The notes under the pieces are model-generated. The model was not told where the DNA came from. It ran no database searches and was given only the letters and a program-made list of their open reading frames with translations. A stretch of DNA of 64,000 nucleotides, taken from SIG587 sp045544035 (GTDB lineage Bacteria; Bacillota; Clostridia; Oscillospirales; Acutalibacteraceae). A program made the position numbers and the translations under genes. The stretch lies in assembly GCA_045544035.1 (NCBI GenBank), contig JAZPYE010000017.1:62001-126000 (forward strand), in the 5' to 3' direction. Each line of letters begins with the position of its first letter. The first letter of the stretch is position 1. Positions 23,876 to 32,660 of this stretch are shown piece after piece.

Positions 23876-24895
23876 CTAAAACTGCTTTAAGAATCTCTTG
23901 TCGTTTTCAAACAAGAGTCGGATATCACTGATTTTATAGCGTGTGGTAGTAAGGCGGTCAAGACCGATACCAAAGGCGAAGCCTGAATATTTTTCGGGGT
24001 CAATTCCACAGCCTGCAAGAACCTTTGGGTGAACCATACCTGCACCGAGAATTTCAATCCAGCCGCTACCCTTACAAACACGGCAACCTTTACCGCCACA
24101 TTCCGAACAGCTAACGTCAACCTCAACGCTGGGCTCGGTGAAGGGGAAGAAGGAGGGGCGGAATTTAACCTTGGTGTCGGGCCCGTAAATTTCATGAGCA
24201 AACTGTTCTAAAACGCCCTTTAAATCGCACATTGTGATACCTTCATCAACAACAAGTCCCTCAACCTGGTGGAAAACAGGGGAGTGGGTGGCATCAACCT
24301 CATCGGCGCGGAAAACGCGGCCTGGACAAATCATTCTGATAGGGGGCTTTCTCTGCTCCATTGTTCTAATCTGTGTTGCAGAGGTCTGTGTGCGAAGCAA
24401 AAGATTTTCTGCAAGATAGAAAGTGTCCTGCATATCGCGGGCAGGGTGGTCGGCAGGAACATTTAAAAGTTCAAAGTTATAGCGGTCGGTTTCAACCTCG
24501 GGGCCGTCAACAACATCGAAGCCCATGCTCTGGAAAATGTCAATCATATCATCAAGCACGGTGTTAATGGGGTGAAGCTTACCGATTTCCTTTTTTCCAC
24601 CCGGCAGGGTAATATCAAGGGTCTCTTCCTTCATTTTCTTAATCTTTTCAGCATTTTTAATATCGGCCGATTTTTCGGTTATAAGCGCATCAATGGCGCT
24701 TCTTACCTCATTGGCAAGTTGACCCATTACGGGGCGCTCCTCGGGGGATAGGGAACCCATCATTTTTAAAATTGCGGTGAGTTCGCCCTTTTTTCCTAAA
24801 TATTTAACACGGAACTCCTCCATTGCCGCAGGGGAATTTATGGTTTTAATTTCTTCCATTGCGGCGCATTTAATTGCTTCAAGTTTAGTTTTCAT
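23876..24895 (-). CDS. pheS: Phenylalanine-tRNA ligase alpha subunit
   Basis: 339 residues. N-terminal coiled coil, then the class II catalytic core with motif 2 (RVFRADEVDATHSPVFHQ) and the motif 3 segment GFAFGIGLDRL. Start at 24895 has GGAGGT upstream; an in-frame TTG at 24907 overlaps that site. Confidence 0.97.
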   Translation of the reverse strand: MKTKLEAIKCAAMEEIKTINSPAAMEEFRVKYLGKKGELTAILKMMGSLSPEERPVMGQLANEVRSAIDALITEKSADIKNAEKIKKMKEETLDITLPGGKKEIGKLHPINTVLDDMIDIFQSMGFDVVDGPEVETDRYNFELLNVPADHPARDMQDTFYLAENLLLRTQTSATQIRTMEQRKPPIRMICPGRVFRADEVDATHSPVFHQVEGLVVDEGITMCDLKGVLEQFAHEIYGPDTKVKFRPSFFPFTEPSVEVDVSCSECGGKGCRVCKGSGWIEILGAGMVHPKVLAGCGIDPEKYSGFAFGIGLDRLTTTRYKISDIRLLFENDKRFLKQF

Positions 24896-24904
24896 AAAAA
24901 CCTC

Positions 24905-25165
24905 CAAAAAATAAATAAACTCCGTCCCTTAACAAAAGGGACGAAGTAGAACTAACTCCGCGGTACCACCCAAATTTTTGCGATAAAACAAAAGCAAACA
25001 CTCTGTTGACCTTTAACGGGGTCAAAGCGGCAACACTTACTTACAAAACTGTTCGGTATTGCGGCTCAAAAGGGAACTTGGGCTTTTTCTTCCATAACTG
25101 CACTCACAGCCAGGGTGCGGTCTCTCTGAATGGGGTGTAAAAGCTTACTTTTCTTTCTCACAGCC
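24905..25165 (-). promoter_or_regulatory. T-box riboswitch leader of pheST
   Basis: On the minus strand the T-box sequence GGGTGGTACCGCGG (24971-24958) is followed by a terminator stem (24947-24938 with 24928-24919) and a T-rich tail. Stem I closes with GGCT (from 25165) and AGCC. Its internal loop carries TTC (25076-25074), the phenylalanine codon, flanked by pairing GCTTTT/AAAAGC; this is my reading of the specifier. Uncharged tRNA-Phe would bind and prevent termination. Confidence 0.93.
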
Positions 25166-25178
25166 ATTATACACCTTT

Positions 25179-25207
25179 ATTTTATCATCTTGTTTTCAAA
25201 AATGCAA
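25179..25207 (-). promoter_or_regulatory. Promoter of the pheST leader
   Basis: On the minus strand TTGCAT (25207-25202), 17 bases, TAAAAT (25184-25179). Confidence 0.6.
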
Positions 25208-25231
25208 GGGGAAATTAGCAAAAAAATTATT

Positions 25232-26236
25232 TTAAATGCAAATTTCAACAAGGTGCGCAATGGATGGTATTGACTCGCCTTGAAGCGATGAGGTAGGGGA
25301 GAGCAGAGCCCCTGTTGCGCAAACTAAAATTCTTTTAAGTTCTCTGCTTTCAACCCTTCTTAAAATGTGTCCGCTTAAAACCGATGCACAGCAACCGCAA
25401 CCCGAACCGCCTGCGTGAACATCTTGGGTATTACGGTCAAATATCATAAGTCCGCAGTCATTATGATAGGGGATAATGTCAATGCCATCCTTCAAAAGAA
25501 GCTCGTGTAAAAGGCGACTGCCCACAAGCCCCAAATCCCCCGTGAAAATGGCATCGTAATCTTTTGAAGAGGTCTCTGTATCGTTTAAAAATTGCTTAAT
25601 AGTGTCATAAGCGGCAGGCGCCATTGCCGCACCCATATTGTTGGCATCCTTAATGTCAAGGTCAACGATTTTACCCACACAAGCGCGGTTAACATACGGT
25701 TTGTTTTCGCCCTTTCCAATAACCAGTGCCCCCGAACCCGTAACGGTCCACTGGGAGTTAGGTGTGCGCTGACCGCCGTATTCAAGAGGGAAGCGGTACT
25801 GTCTTTCAGCCGAGCAAAAATGTGAGGAGGTTACCGCTATTGCGGTGTTTGCAAAACCACTGCTTACCGAGAGGGAAGCCATAATTAAGGATAGCACCAT
25901 TGTGGAACACGCGCCATAAAGACCAACAAAGGGAATGTTCATTTCTTTAAGCCCGAAGGAACTGCTGATGCACTGATTTAAAAGGTCGCCTGCAAAAATC
26001 AGGTCAACATTTTCTTTTTGCAAATTTATTTTTTTTAGAGCGTTTTCAACGGCTCTTTTTTGTAAATGACTTTCGGCCTTTTCAAAGGAATCTTGACCAA
26101 ACCGACTGTCGTTTGAAAATTCATCGAAGTCATTTTTTAAAGGGCCCTGACTTTCTTTTTTACCTACAATATTCCCACGGGATAAAATTGAAACCTTGTT
26201 TTCAATTTCAACAGTGCTTCTTCCTATTTTTTTCAT
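25232..26236 (-). CDS. spoVAD: Stage V sporulation protein AD
   Basis: 334 residues with a thiolase-like fold: GLYGACSTMVLSLIMAS and the C-terminal GGSGCGCCASVL segment are typical of SpoVAD, the dipicolinate-binding subunit of the channel that loads DPA into the forespore and releases it at germination. Start at 26236, preceded by AGGTGG. It stands alone: spoVAC is about 8 kb away (34282-34722) and spoVAE is not seen in this window, unlike the usual spoVACDE order. Confidence 0.9.
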   Translation of the reverse strand: MKKIGRSTVEIENKVSILSRGNIVGKKESQGPLKNDFDEFSNDSRFGQDSFEKAESHLQKRAVENALKKINLQKENVDLIFAGDLLNQCISSSFGLKEMNIPFVGLYGACSTMVLSLIMASLSVSSGFANTAIAVTSSHFCSAERQYRFPLEYGGQRTPNSQWTVTGSGALVIGKGENKPYVNRACVGKIVDLDIKDANNMGAAMAPAAYDTIKQFLNDTETSSKDYDAIFTGDLGLVGSRLLHELLLKDGIDIIPYHNDCGLMIFDRNTQDVHAGGSGCGCCASVLSGHILRRVESRELKRILVCATGALLSPTSSLQGESIPSIAHLVEICI

Positions 26237-26339
26237 TTTTCCACCTACAAAAAAGTTTTTATTATTTTCCCCGAATACCTCTTTTTTATGTCCAAAAAAT
26301 TGTTTTAAAAGAAAAATAAGGCGAAGTGCCGTTATAAAA

Positions 26340-26369
26340 CAAAAACCCACATCCTAAAGGATGCAGGTT
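26340..26369 (-). terminator. Terminator after gtrA
   Basis: Minus-strand stem AAACCTGCATCC with GGATGTGGGTTT (one G-T pair and one mismatch), loop TTTA, then TTGTTTTAT. Confidence 0.7.
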
Positions 26370-26403
26370 TAACTTTTTATAAAACGGATTGCCTGTTTAC
26401 GTT

Positions 26404-26811
26404 TTATTTTTTAAAAATCACAAATTTGCTTGCTATGTAATTTAGAATGATTACGATTACATTTGTTATCAGCTTCATCACCGTGCCGTTTAGCCTTAAA
26501 ATGTCTACAAGCAGGAACATTAAGGCAACCTCTAAAATACCTGTTAAAATGCGGCAAACAAGGAAGTCAAGTGCCTGCTTTTTTGCAACCTTTTTATCCC
26601 AGCTTTTGCTTTCGAAAACGAACAATTTATTTGTAACAAATGCAAAGGCAACGCTGATTATCCACGCTATAACCACGGCAAGTGTGTTTGGCGCCTTAAA
26701 AATACTGTAAAGCAGGTGATAGGTTACAACATTTAAGACTGTTGTCACAGTCCCGAAAATAACATATTTAATGATTCCTTTGTAACGGGAATAAAAATCC
26801 TTCAGCTTCAT
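26404..26811 (-). CDS. GtrA-family membrane protein
   Basis: 135 residues with four membrane segments, the pattern of GtrA/DPMS3 proteins that flip or help move lipid-linked sugars across the membrane. Basic N-terminus (KLKDFYSRYKG) and C-terminal IASKFVIFKK are typical. Start at the second ATG (26811), because GAGGT lies between the two ATGs. No glycosyltransferase partner is adjacent. Confidence 0.85.
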   Translation of the reverse strand: MKLKDFYSRYKGIIKYVIFGTVTTVLNVVTYHLLYSIFKAPNTLAVVIAWIISVAFAFVTNKLFVFESKSWDKKVAKKQALDFLVCRILTGILEVALMFLLVDILRLNGTVMKLITNVIVIILNYIASKFVIFKK

Positions 26812-26841
26812 ACAAGACCTCATAAAAGTTTTTACAAATTG

Positions 26842-26870
26842 AGTTTAGCACAAGAAAAAATCAAAGTCAA
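26842..26870 (-). promoter_or_regulatory. Promoter of gtrA
   Basis: On the minus strand TTGACT (26870-26865), 17 bases, TAAACT (26847-26842). It is back to back with the esterase promoter, with two bases between the -35 boxes. Confidence 0.65.
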
Positions 26871-26872
26871 TG

Positions 26873-26901
26873 TTGAAAAGGGGAGGGGGTTATGTTAAAA
26901 T
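26873..26901 (+). promoter_or_regulatory. Promoter of the esterase gene
   Basis: TTGAAA (26873-26878), 17 bases, TAAAAT (26896-26901). Confidence 0.6.
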
Positions 26902-26924
26902 CAATGTGAATTGGAGGGGTAAAA

Positions 26925-27593
26925 TTGAAAGTTATGAAAATTGGCAGCATTGACTGCGTTATCTGCTATCCCGAAAAGTTTTATGAAAACGAAAAATATC
27001 CTCTTATTATTTCGCTTCACGGCGCAGGGAACAGGGGACACGGTGTAGAAAGCCTCAAAAATGATGACTTTTTTTTACACACCTCTAAATTTAAAGAATT
27101 TCCTTTTGTCTCGGTAATGCCTTATTGCGGGGGAAATACCTGGTTTGATTTGTTTGAGCAATTAAAGGAAACGGTTAAAGAAATTATTAAAATGCCTTTT
27201 GTGGATGAAAAAAGAGTGTATCTTTTAGGTATTTCAATGGGCGGTTATGCTGCCTGGCAGTTAGGAATGAGTATGCCCGAACTTTTTGCCGCAATGGTGC
27301 CGATTTGCGGCGGTGGAATGTACTGGAATGCAGGTCGCCTGGCTAATGTTCCCGTTTGGGCTTTCCACGGCGCAAAGGATACCACTGTGTTCCCCGAGGA
27401 ATCCAAGAAAATGGTCGATGCCGTTAATAATTGCGGCGGCAACGCAAAGCTTACAATTTATCCCGAAAATGGTCATGATTCCTGGACCGACACCCTTACA
27501 AATTGGGAAGTTTTCGAGTGGCTTTTAAAGCATGAAAATAAAAACGAAATAGAACTTATTGATAAATATATTGACCCTAAAATTTACGGTTAA
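26925..27593 (+). CDS. Alpha/beta hydrolase, esterase type
   Basis: 222 residues. Nucleophile elbow GISMGG (GxSxG), the acid in HGAKDTTVFP and the histidine in NGHDSW complete a catalytic triad, in the layout of small carboxylesterases and PHB-depolymerase-like enzymes. There is no signal peptide, so it acts in the cytoplasm. Start is TTG with GGAGGGG seven bases upstream; the ATG three codons later is possible. The MATE gene follows after 55 bases and may be co-transcribed. Confidence 0.85.
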   Translation: MKVMKIGSIDCVICYPEKFYENEKYPLIISLHGAGNRGHGVESLKNDDFFLHTSKFKEFPFVSVMPYCGGNTWFDLFEQLKETVKEIIKMPFVDEKRVYLLGISMGGYAAWQLGMSMPELFAAMVPICGGGMYWNAGRLANVPVWAFHGAKDTTVFPEESKKMVDAVNNCGGNAKLTIYPENGHDSWTDTLTNWEVFEWLLKHENKNEIELIDKYIDPKIYG

Positions 27594-27648
27594 GGCGATT
27601 AAATACTGACAAAAATGTATTTACCACATTATTAAAGGGGGGAAAGGC

Positions 27649-29019
27649 TTGGAAAACGCTAAAAATTCATTAACCGAGGGCAAAATCTGGAAATCAATGC
27701 TGCTTTTCGCCCTGCCTGTTTTTCTCGGCAATGTTTTTCAGCAGTTTTATAATGCCTTTGACTCCTGGTGTGTTGGTAATTTTATCGGCGATAATGCGCT
27801 GGCCGCCGTTGGCTCCTCGGGAAGTCTAATTTTTATGATGGTAAGCTTCTTTAACGGCCTTTCAATGGGGGCTGGTGTTGTTATTGCCAAATATTTCGGC
27901 GCAAAACAGTTTGATAAAATGGGAAAGGCAATTCACACAGCCATTGCCTTTGGCCTTGTAACAGGTGTTTTTCTAACCATTTTGGGCGTTGGATTTACCC
28001 CGACTGTTTTAAAATGGATGCAAACTCCCGCCATCGTTTTGCCCGAATCAATCAGTTATTTCCGTTGGTATTTTGCGGGGGCTATTTTTGTCGTGATGTA
28101 TAACATTTTCGTTGGCATTCTCCACGCGGTGGGGGATAGCAGGCACCCGCTTTATTATCTTATGATTTCAACGGCTATAAATGTTGTTCTTGACCTATTG
28201 TTTGTGGCTGTTTTCCATTTCGGCGTTGGCTCTGCCGCCATTGCTACAACAATTTCCCAAGGGGTTAGCGCTTTACTTTGCTTTATCCATTTAATTCGCG
28301 TTAATGATACTTATAAGGTTTATGTTAAGAAAATAAGGTTTCATAAAAAAAGCCTTTTGGAAATTATCAGATTCGGCGTTCCATCGGGCATTCAAAACAG
28401 CGTTATAGCCATTGCTAATGTGTTTGTGCAAACCAACATTAATAGCTTTGGCAAGGCGGCAATGGCAGGATGCGGCTCCTATTCAAAACTGGAAGGCTTT
28501 GCCTTTTTGCCGGTTACTTGCTTTACCCAGGCTCTATCAACCTTTGTTGGCCAAAATCTTGGCGCTAAAAAATATGAGCGTGTTAAAAAAGGTGTTGCCT
28601 TTGGCACCATTTGCAGCTGCGTGGTGGCGGAGGTAATTGGCGTGCTGTCCTATATTTTTGCGCCCCAGCTTATAAGCTTTTTCGGCAATTCCCCCGAGGC
28701 GCTATCCTTCGGCGTAAGGCATATGCGAACAATCTGCCTTTTTTATTGCCTTCTTGCCTTTTCCCACTGTATTGCAGGCGTTTTGCGAGGCGCCGGCAAA
28801 GCCACCGTTCCAATGGCAACAATGCTTGCTGTTTGGTGCGTGTTTAGGGTAACTTACATTTCGGTGGCAGTTAAATTTATCCCCGAAATCACAACCGTTT
28901 CCTGGGCCTATCCAATTACTTGGAGTATTAGCTCAATAATTTTCTTAATTTATTTCTTTAAAGCCGATTGGATGCACAATTTTGATAGAATTGAAGCAAA
29001 GCAAAAGAGCAAGTCTTAA
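27649..29019 (+). CDS. MATE-family efflux transporter
   Basis: 456 residues, twelve membrane segments in two halves (LPVFLGNVFQQFYNAFDSW opens the first, FGVPSGIQNSVIAI the second). MATE proteins export cationic drugs and metabolites with Na+ or H+. Start is TTG with GGGGGGAAAGGC upstream. The stop codon lies inside the terminator hairpin. Confidence 0.92.
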   Translation: MENAKNSLTEGKIWKSMLLFALPVFLGNVFQQFYNAFDSWCVGNFIGDNALAAVGSSGSLIFMMVSFFNGLSMGAGVVIAKYFGAKQFDKMGKAIHTAIAFGLVTGVFLTILGVGFTPTVLKWMQTPAIVLPESISYFRWYFAGAIFVVMYNIFVGILHAVGDSRHPLYYLMISTAINVVLDLLFVAVFHFGVGSAAIATTISQGVSALLCFIHLIRVNDTYKVYVKKIRFHKKSLLEIIRFGVPSGIQNSVIAIANVFVQTNINSFGKAAMAGCGSYSKLEGFAFLPVTCFTQALSTFVGQNLGAKKYERVKKGVAFGTICSCVVAEVIGVLSYIFAPQLISFFGNSPEALSFGVRHMRTICLFYCLLAFSHCIAGVLRGAGKATVPMATMLAVWCVFRVTYISVAVKFIPEITTVSWAYPITWSISSIIFLIYFFKADWMHNFDRIEAKQKSKS

Positions 29020-29040
29020 TTAAGACTTGCTCTTTATTTT
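29004..29040. terminator. Bidirectional terminator after the MATE gene
   Basis: AAGAGCAAGTCTT pairs with AAGACTTGCTCTT around AATT, followed by a T-rich tail; the MATE stop codon is in the left arm. The small minus-strand gene ends just beyond it. Confidence 0.8.
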
Positions 29041-29207
29041 TTGTGTCGGTTTTTCTTTTTCGGCAGACCCTGTGCAATTTTTGGGAAAGGGTTTTCGGTG
29101 TCGGCAGTGGGCTGAATTTCATAGGTGCCGTATTTATTAACAAGCTCAAAGGCGGTTTCAGCATTACCGATTTCATTGTTGTTTGCCGACTTGGTTTTAT
29201 TATCCAT
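29034..29207 (-). CDS. Small hypothetical protein
   Basis: 57 residues, polar and basic at the end (KKKNRHKK), with no membrane segment and no family that I can name. The ATG at 29207 has GGAGTGG at a good distance; the frame runs further upstream to 29270 but without a ribosome site. The central part (TAFELVNKYGTYEI, then PFPKIAQGLP) looks like a real, constrained protein rather than a random frame. It lies downstream of, and on the same strand as, the AraC regulator, 81 bases away. Confidence 0.6.
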   Translation of the reverse strand: MDNKTKSANNNEIGNAETAFELVNKYGTYEIQPTADTENPFPKIAQGLPKKKNRHKK

Positions 29208-29288
29208 ATAACCACTCCGTGTTTGTTTTATGTTTTTATTATTTGTCATAAAATCTGCATTATCCAGCAAACAATCCTATAATTATGT

Positions 29289-30083
29289 TTATTCTTTGCT
29301 GGTCATCTTTTGTTTGCGAAGTTGTGTTGGAGTGGTGCCGTGATAGGCTTTAAACCTTTTGAAAAAATTGGGCTCATCCTCAAATCCGCTTTCTTCACAA
29401 ATTTGTTTGATAGTCAGTTCCGTGTAAAGCAAGAGCTTTTTGGCATATTCCAGCCGCAAGGAATTAAGATATGCTTTAAATCCGATTTTCATTTCCTTTT
29501 TAAACAAGGCGGAGGCATAGTTTGGCGTTAGCCCCGCATAAGCAGCCACCTCGTTTAAGGTTAGTTTTTCTTGAAAATGGTTATAAATATAAAAATGGAT
29601 TTTGGATGCAGCATTGTTTAGTTGAGCGTTTTTTGTCCCTGGAAGCAACCGCATCAATTTAAGCAGCAAACAGCTCATCAATGCAGCGCAATACTGCGCA
29701 TCATTTTTATGTTCAACGAGTTCCCCAAAAAGGTGTTCAAGAAAAGGCCTGTTTTTTGTATCTATTAGAAACGATTTTGGTGCGGCATACTGCAAAAACG
29801 GCTTTAATTGCTGGAAGGAAACCAGCTCGTCGGAAAACATAATGTTAAAAACATCGGCGCCCTCAGTTAAAACGCTGTGATGGTCCAATGGAGTCATAAA
29901 AAATAACATACCATCGGAACAGTTAAAAGTTTCACCGTTTACATAGTATTCTCCAACACCATGAACAACATATTCAATCTCAAAAAACTCGTGAAAATGG
30001 GGGAAATAGTATCCTTTGATTCTTTTTTTTGACAAGGATAACCTTTTCTCGCCGATTTCAATATCTTTTGAAAGCCTTTTCAC
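29289..30083 (-). CDS. AraC-family regulator of the mannosidase locus
   Basis: 264 residues. N-terminal cupin ligand domain (PHFHEFFEIEYVVHG) and C-terminal double helix-turn-helix of the AraC type (LNEVAAYAGLTPNYASALF and the ICEESGFEDEPNFFKRFKA segment). Start set at GTG 30083 with GGAGG eight bases upstream; the frame is open to 30122, but the promoter occupies that stretch. Divergent from the GH38 operon, so it most likely controls it in response to a sugar. Confidence 0.9.
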   Translation of the reverse strand: MKRLSKDIEIGEKRLSLSKKRIKGYYFPHFHEFFEIEYVVHGVGEYYVNGETFNCSDGMLFFMTPLDHHSVLTEGADVFNIMFSDELVSFQQLKPFLQYAAPKSFLIDTKNRPFLEHLFGELVEHKNDAQYCAALMSCLLLKLMRLLPGTKNAQLNNAASKIHFYIYNHFQEKLTLNEVAAYAGLTPNYASALFKKEMKIGFKAYLNSLRLEYAKKLLLYTELTIKQICEESGFEDEPNFFKRFKAYHGTTPTQLRKQKMTSKE

Positions 30084-30112
30084 ACCTTTGCCCTCCGTAT
30101 TTTGTTTTTTGT

Positions 30113-30141
30113 ATTTTACCACAAATCGTAAAAAAAGACAA
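30113..30141 (-). promoter_or_regulatory. Promoter of the AraC regulator
   Basis: On the minus strand TTGTCT (30141-30136), 17 bases, TAAAAT (30118-30113). Confidence 0.6.
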
Positions 30142-30161
30142 TAATTTCTTGGTTAATTACA

Positions 30162-30190
30162 TTGAAACAAACTATCATATTTTGTATACT
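30162..30190 (+). promoter_or_regulatory. Promoter of the mannosidase operon
   Basis: TTGAAA (30162-30167), 17 bases, TATACT (30185-30190). Only 20 bases separate its -35 from that of the divergent regulator, so one bound regulator could act on both. Confidence 0.7.
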
Positions 30191-30220
30191 TTAGTTATAA
30201 ACAAAACGGAGGCGCTATTT

Positions 30221-32659
30221 ATGAAAAGAAACACCCTGTATTTAGTCGGAAATGCGCACCTTGACCTTATGTGGCAATGGCGTTGGCAGGAGGGCAGCAT
30301 GGAAGTCAAGGCAACCATACGCTCTGCACTGGACAGAATGAAAGAGTTCCCAAACTTTCGTTTTGTTTGTTCATCGGCTTCACATTTTAAGTGGCTTGAG
30401 GAATTTTCACCAGAGATGATTGATGAAATTAGTCAGAGAATAAAAGAAAAGAGATTTATTATTGTTGGCGGTTGGCAGGTACAGCCCGATTGCAATTTGC
30501 CTTCGGGTGAAGCCTTTGCGCGTCAGTCGCTTTATGCCCAACGCTATTTTAAAGATACCTTTGGTGTTACGGCTAAAGTTGGCTATTGTGTAGACAGTTT
30601 CGGCCATTGTGCCACTTTACCTATGATTTTAAAAGAAAGCGGTATGGATTCATATATTTTTATGCGTCCGTCACCTGAAGAAAAAAATATGGACAGCGAT
30701 GTGTTTAATTGGATAGCACCAAGTGGCGCTGCTGTTACGACATACCGTATTCTTGACCCTTATTGCGCTTGTTTTGAAACTTTAGAAGACCTTGAAAACC
30801 GTGTAAAATATTTGGAAGAAAAAACAAAAACTAATTTGAACTTTTTGCCGATTTTTTACGGCGTTGGAAATCACGGCGGTGGACCGACCATACGCCATTT
30901 GGAACTTTTAGCGGAATATGAGAAGGCAAATCCTGACACGAAGATGATTTATTCTGACCTGCAGGACTTTTTTGAACATATTAACCGCAGCACTCCGAAG
31001 ATTCCGCAATACATCGGCGACCTGCAACACCACGCCAGCGGCTGTTATGCCGCCGAACCTCGCGTAAAAAACGGAATTCGCCGCGCCGAGGTTGACCTTG
31101 TTGCTGCCGAAAATTATGGAATGCTGTCTTCTGCACTTTGCGGCAAGGCTCCTAAAAACAATGTGTTCCGCAAAGCCTGGGATACGGTTTGTATGTGCCA
31201 TTTCCACGATTCAATGGATGGTTGTTGCATTAAAGAAGCACACGATGATACTGTGGATATGTTAGGAATGGCTAAATATACCGCTGCTGCCGAGGAAAAC
31301 AATGCTCTGCAAACTGTTTCTTGGAACATTGATACAAGTGACCGCAGTTTGGGACAACCTTTAACGGTGTTTAATCCTCACGGATTTACTGTCAAACGCA
31401 CCGTGCGTGTAAATGGTGATTTTAACCGAGTTTGTGAAGCTGATGGCACTATCCTGCCTTGTCAGAACATACTTTCTTCATCACATGAGTGTTATGCTCG
31501 CCCCGACACATTGTTTGAGGCCACAGTGCCGCCCCTTGGTTACAAGGTTTATTATTTAAGCAAAACCGAGGAGGCACCCTCCTTCTCAAGCGAAGTTTGT
31601 GTTCGTCCTCAAGAGGGTGAACTCAATTCACACGGCCCTCAAGGTCCTGTGTTGGAAAATGAGTTTTATCGCATTCAATTTGAAAGTTACAGCGGTTATA
31701 TCATTTCCTTTGTTGACAAAAAGACAAACAAAGAACTTATCAGCTCAAGGGCAGCTGTGCCGATTGTTATTGATGAGTTTTACCACGACACCTGGAGCCA
31801 CGGTAAGAATTTCTTTAACGATGAAATGGCTCGTTTTTCTGATGCCGATATTACCATTTTGGAAAACGGCCCCGTCCGTTCTACGATTAAAGTGGTCAGC
31901 CGCTATAACAATTCTGTTCTCACCCAGCGTTTCTCTCTGGAAAAAGGCAGTAACCGACTGACCGTTTCTGCCAAGGTGGATTGGCACGAAAAGAATAAAA
32001 TGCTTAAAATTTCCTGGCCGATGAATGTGGAGTCACCCGAGGCTTATTATGAAATTCCCTTTGGCGTTATTAAGCGCCCCAGTGATGGTGAAGAGGAGCC
32101 TGGAATCAACTGGACTGCCGTTAAAGGAACAAATGGTGGATTTGCTTTACTTAACAATAACACCTACAGTTCAAGTGTGAAGGGCAGCACTCTCTATCAA
32201 ACGGTTGTTCGCAGCCCGATTTTCGGTGACCACGGCCGTGAAAGAACATCAGAAAGCGAATATACCGCCCAAGGCGTAACCGAGTTTTGCTATGAACTTA
32301 TGCCAACGGGAGACAATTGGTCAGAGATTATCGAGGCAGGCAAGGTGCTCAATAAAGGACTTACCAACATTTTGGACACTTGGCACGAGGGTCATTTGAA
32401 TAACGATATGCTTGCAGGTTTGTCGGTGAGCGCTTCTAATGTTATTGTCAGCGCTGTAAAACGTAGCGAGGATAACACCGGCACCATTTTGCGAATCTAT
32501 GAAACCGAAGGAAAAGAAACCGAATTCACAGCAAGCGGTTGTGTTTTACCCTGCGAACTCAAAGCTAACATTTCGCCTTGGTGTGTGCAAACTTGGTACT
32601 TAAAAGATGGCTCTGGTTCTTGGCAAAAGGTGCTGTTGACTGAATATACGGAGGCTTAA
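30221..32659 (+). CDS. Glycoside hydrolase family 38 alpha-mannosidase
   Basis: 812 residues. The N-terminal zinc site AHLDLMWQW and the catalytic nucleophile region VDSFGH identify GH38; the central helical domain contains HFHDSMDGC, and the C-terminal beta domains complete the usual architecture. No signal peptide, so it works in the cytoplasm on imported mannosides. Start at 30221 with GGAGG upstream. Followed at once by a ROK kinase and a SIS isomerase, which suggests a small mannose-handling pathway. Confidence 0.93.
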   Translation: MKRNTLYLVGNAHLDLMWQWRWQEGSMEVKATIRSALDRMKEFPNFRFVCSSASHFKWLEEFSPEMIDEISQRIKEKRFIIVGGWQVQPDCNLPSGEAFARQSLYAQRYFKDTFGVTAKVGYCVDSFGHCATLPMILKESGMDSYIFMRPSPEEKNMDSDVFNWIAPSGAAVTTYRILDPYCACFETLEDLENRVKYLEEKTKTNLNFLPIFYGVGNHGGGPTIRHLELLAEYEKANPDTKMIYSDLQDFFEHINRSTPKIPQYIGDLQHHASGCYAAEPRVKNGIRRAEVDLVAAENYGMLSSALCGKAPKNNVFRKAWDTVCMCHFHDSMDGCCIKEAHDDTVDMLGMAKYTAAAEENNALQTVSWNIDTSDRSLGQPLTVFNPHGFTVKRTVRVNGDFNRVCEADGTILPCQNILSSSHECYARPDTLFEATVPPLGYKVYYLSKTEEAPSFSSEVCVRPQEGELNSHGPQGPVLENEFYRIQFESYSGYIISFVDKKTNKELISSRAAVPIVIDEFYHDTWSHGKNFFNDEMARFSDADITILENGPVRSTIKVVSRYNNSVLTQRFSLEKGSNRLTVSAKVDWHEKNKMLKISWPMNVESPEAYYEIPFGVIKRPSDGEEEPGINWTAVKGTNGGFALLNNNTYSSSVKGSTLYQTVVRSPIFGDHGRERTSESEYTAQGVTEFCYELMPTGDNWSEIIEAGKVLNKGLTNILDTWHEGHLNNDMLAGLSVSASNVIVSAVKRSEDNTGTILRIYETEGKETEFTASGCVLPCELKANISPWCVQTWYLKDGSGSWQKVLLTEYTEA

Positions 32660-32660
32660 T

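Noticed and set aside
26236..26340. A spore-type (sigma-F/G) promoter for spoVAD
   Set aside because: A GACATA and a GGGGAAAATAA-like pair can be picked out, but spacing and match are too weak to support a feature.
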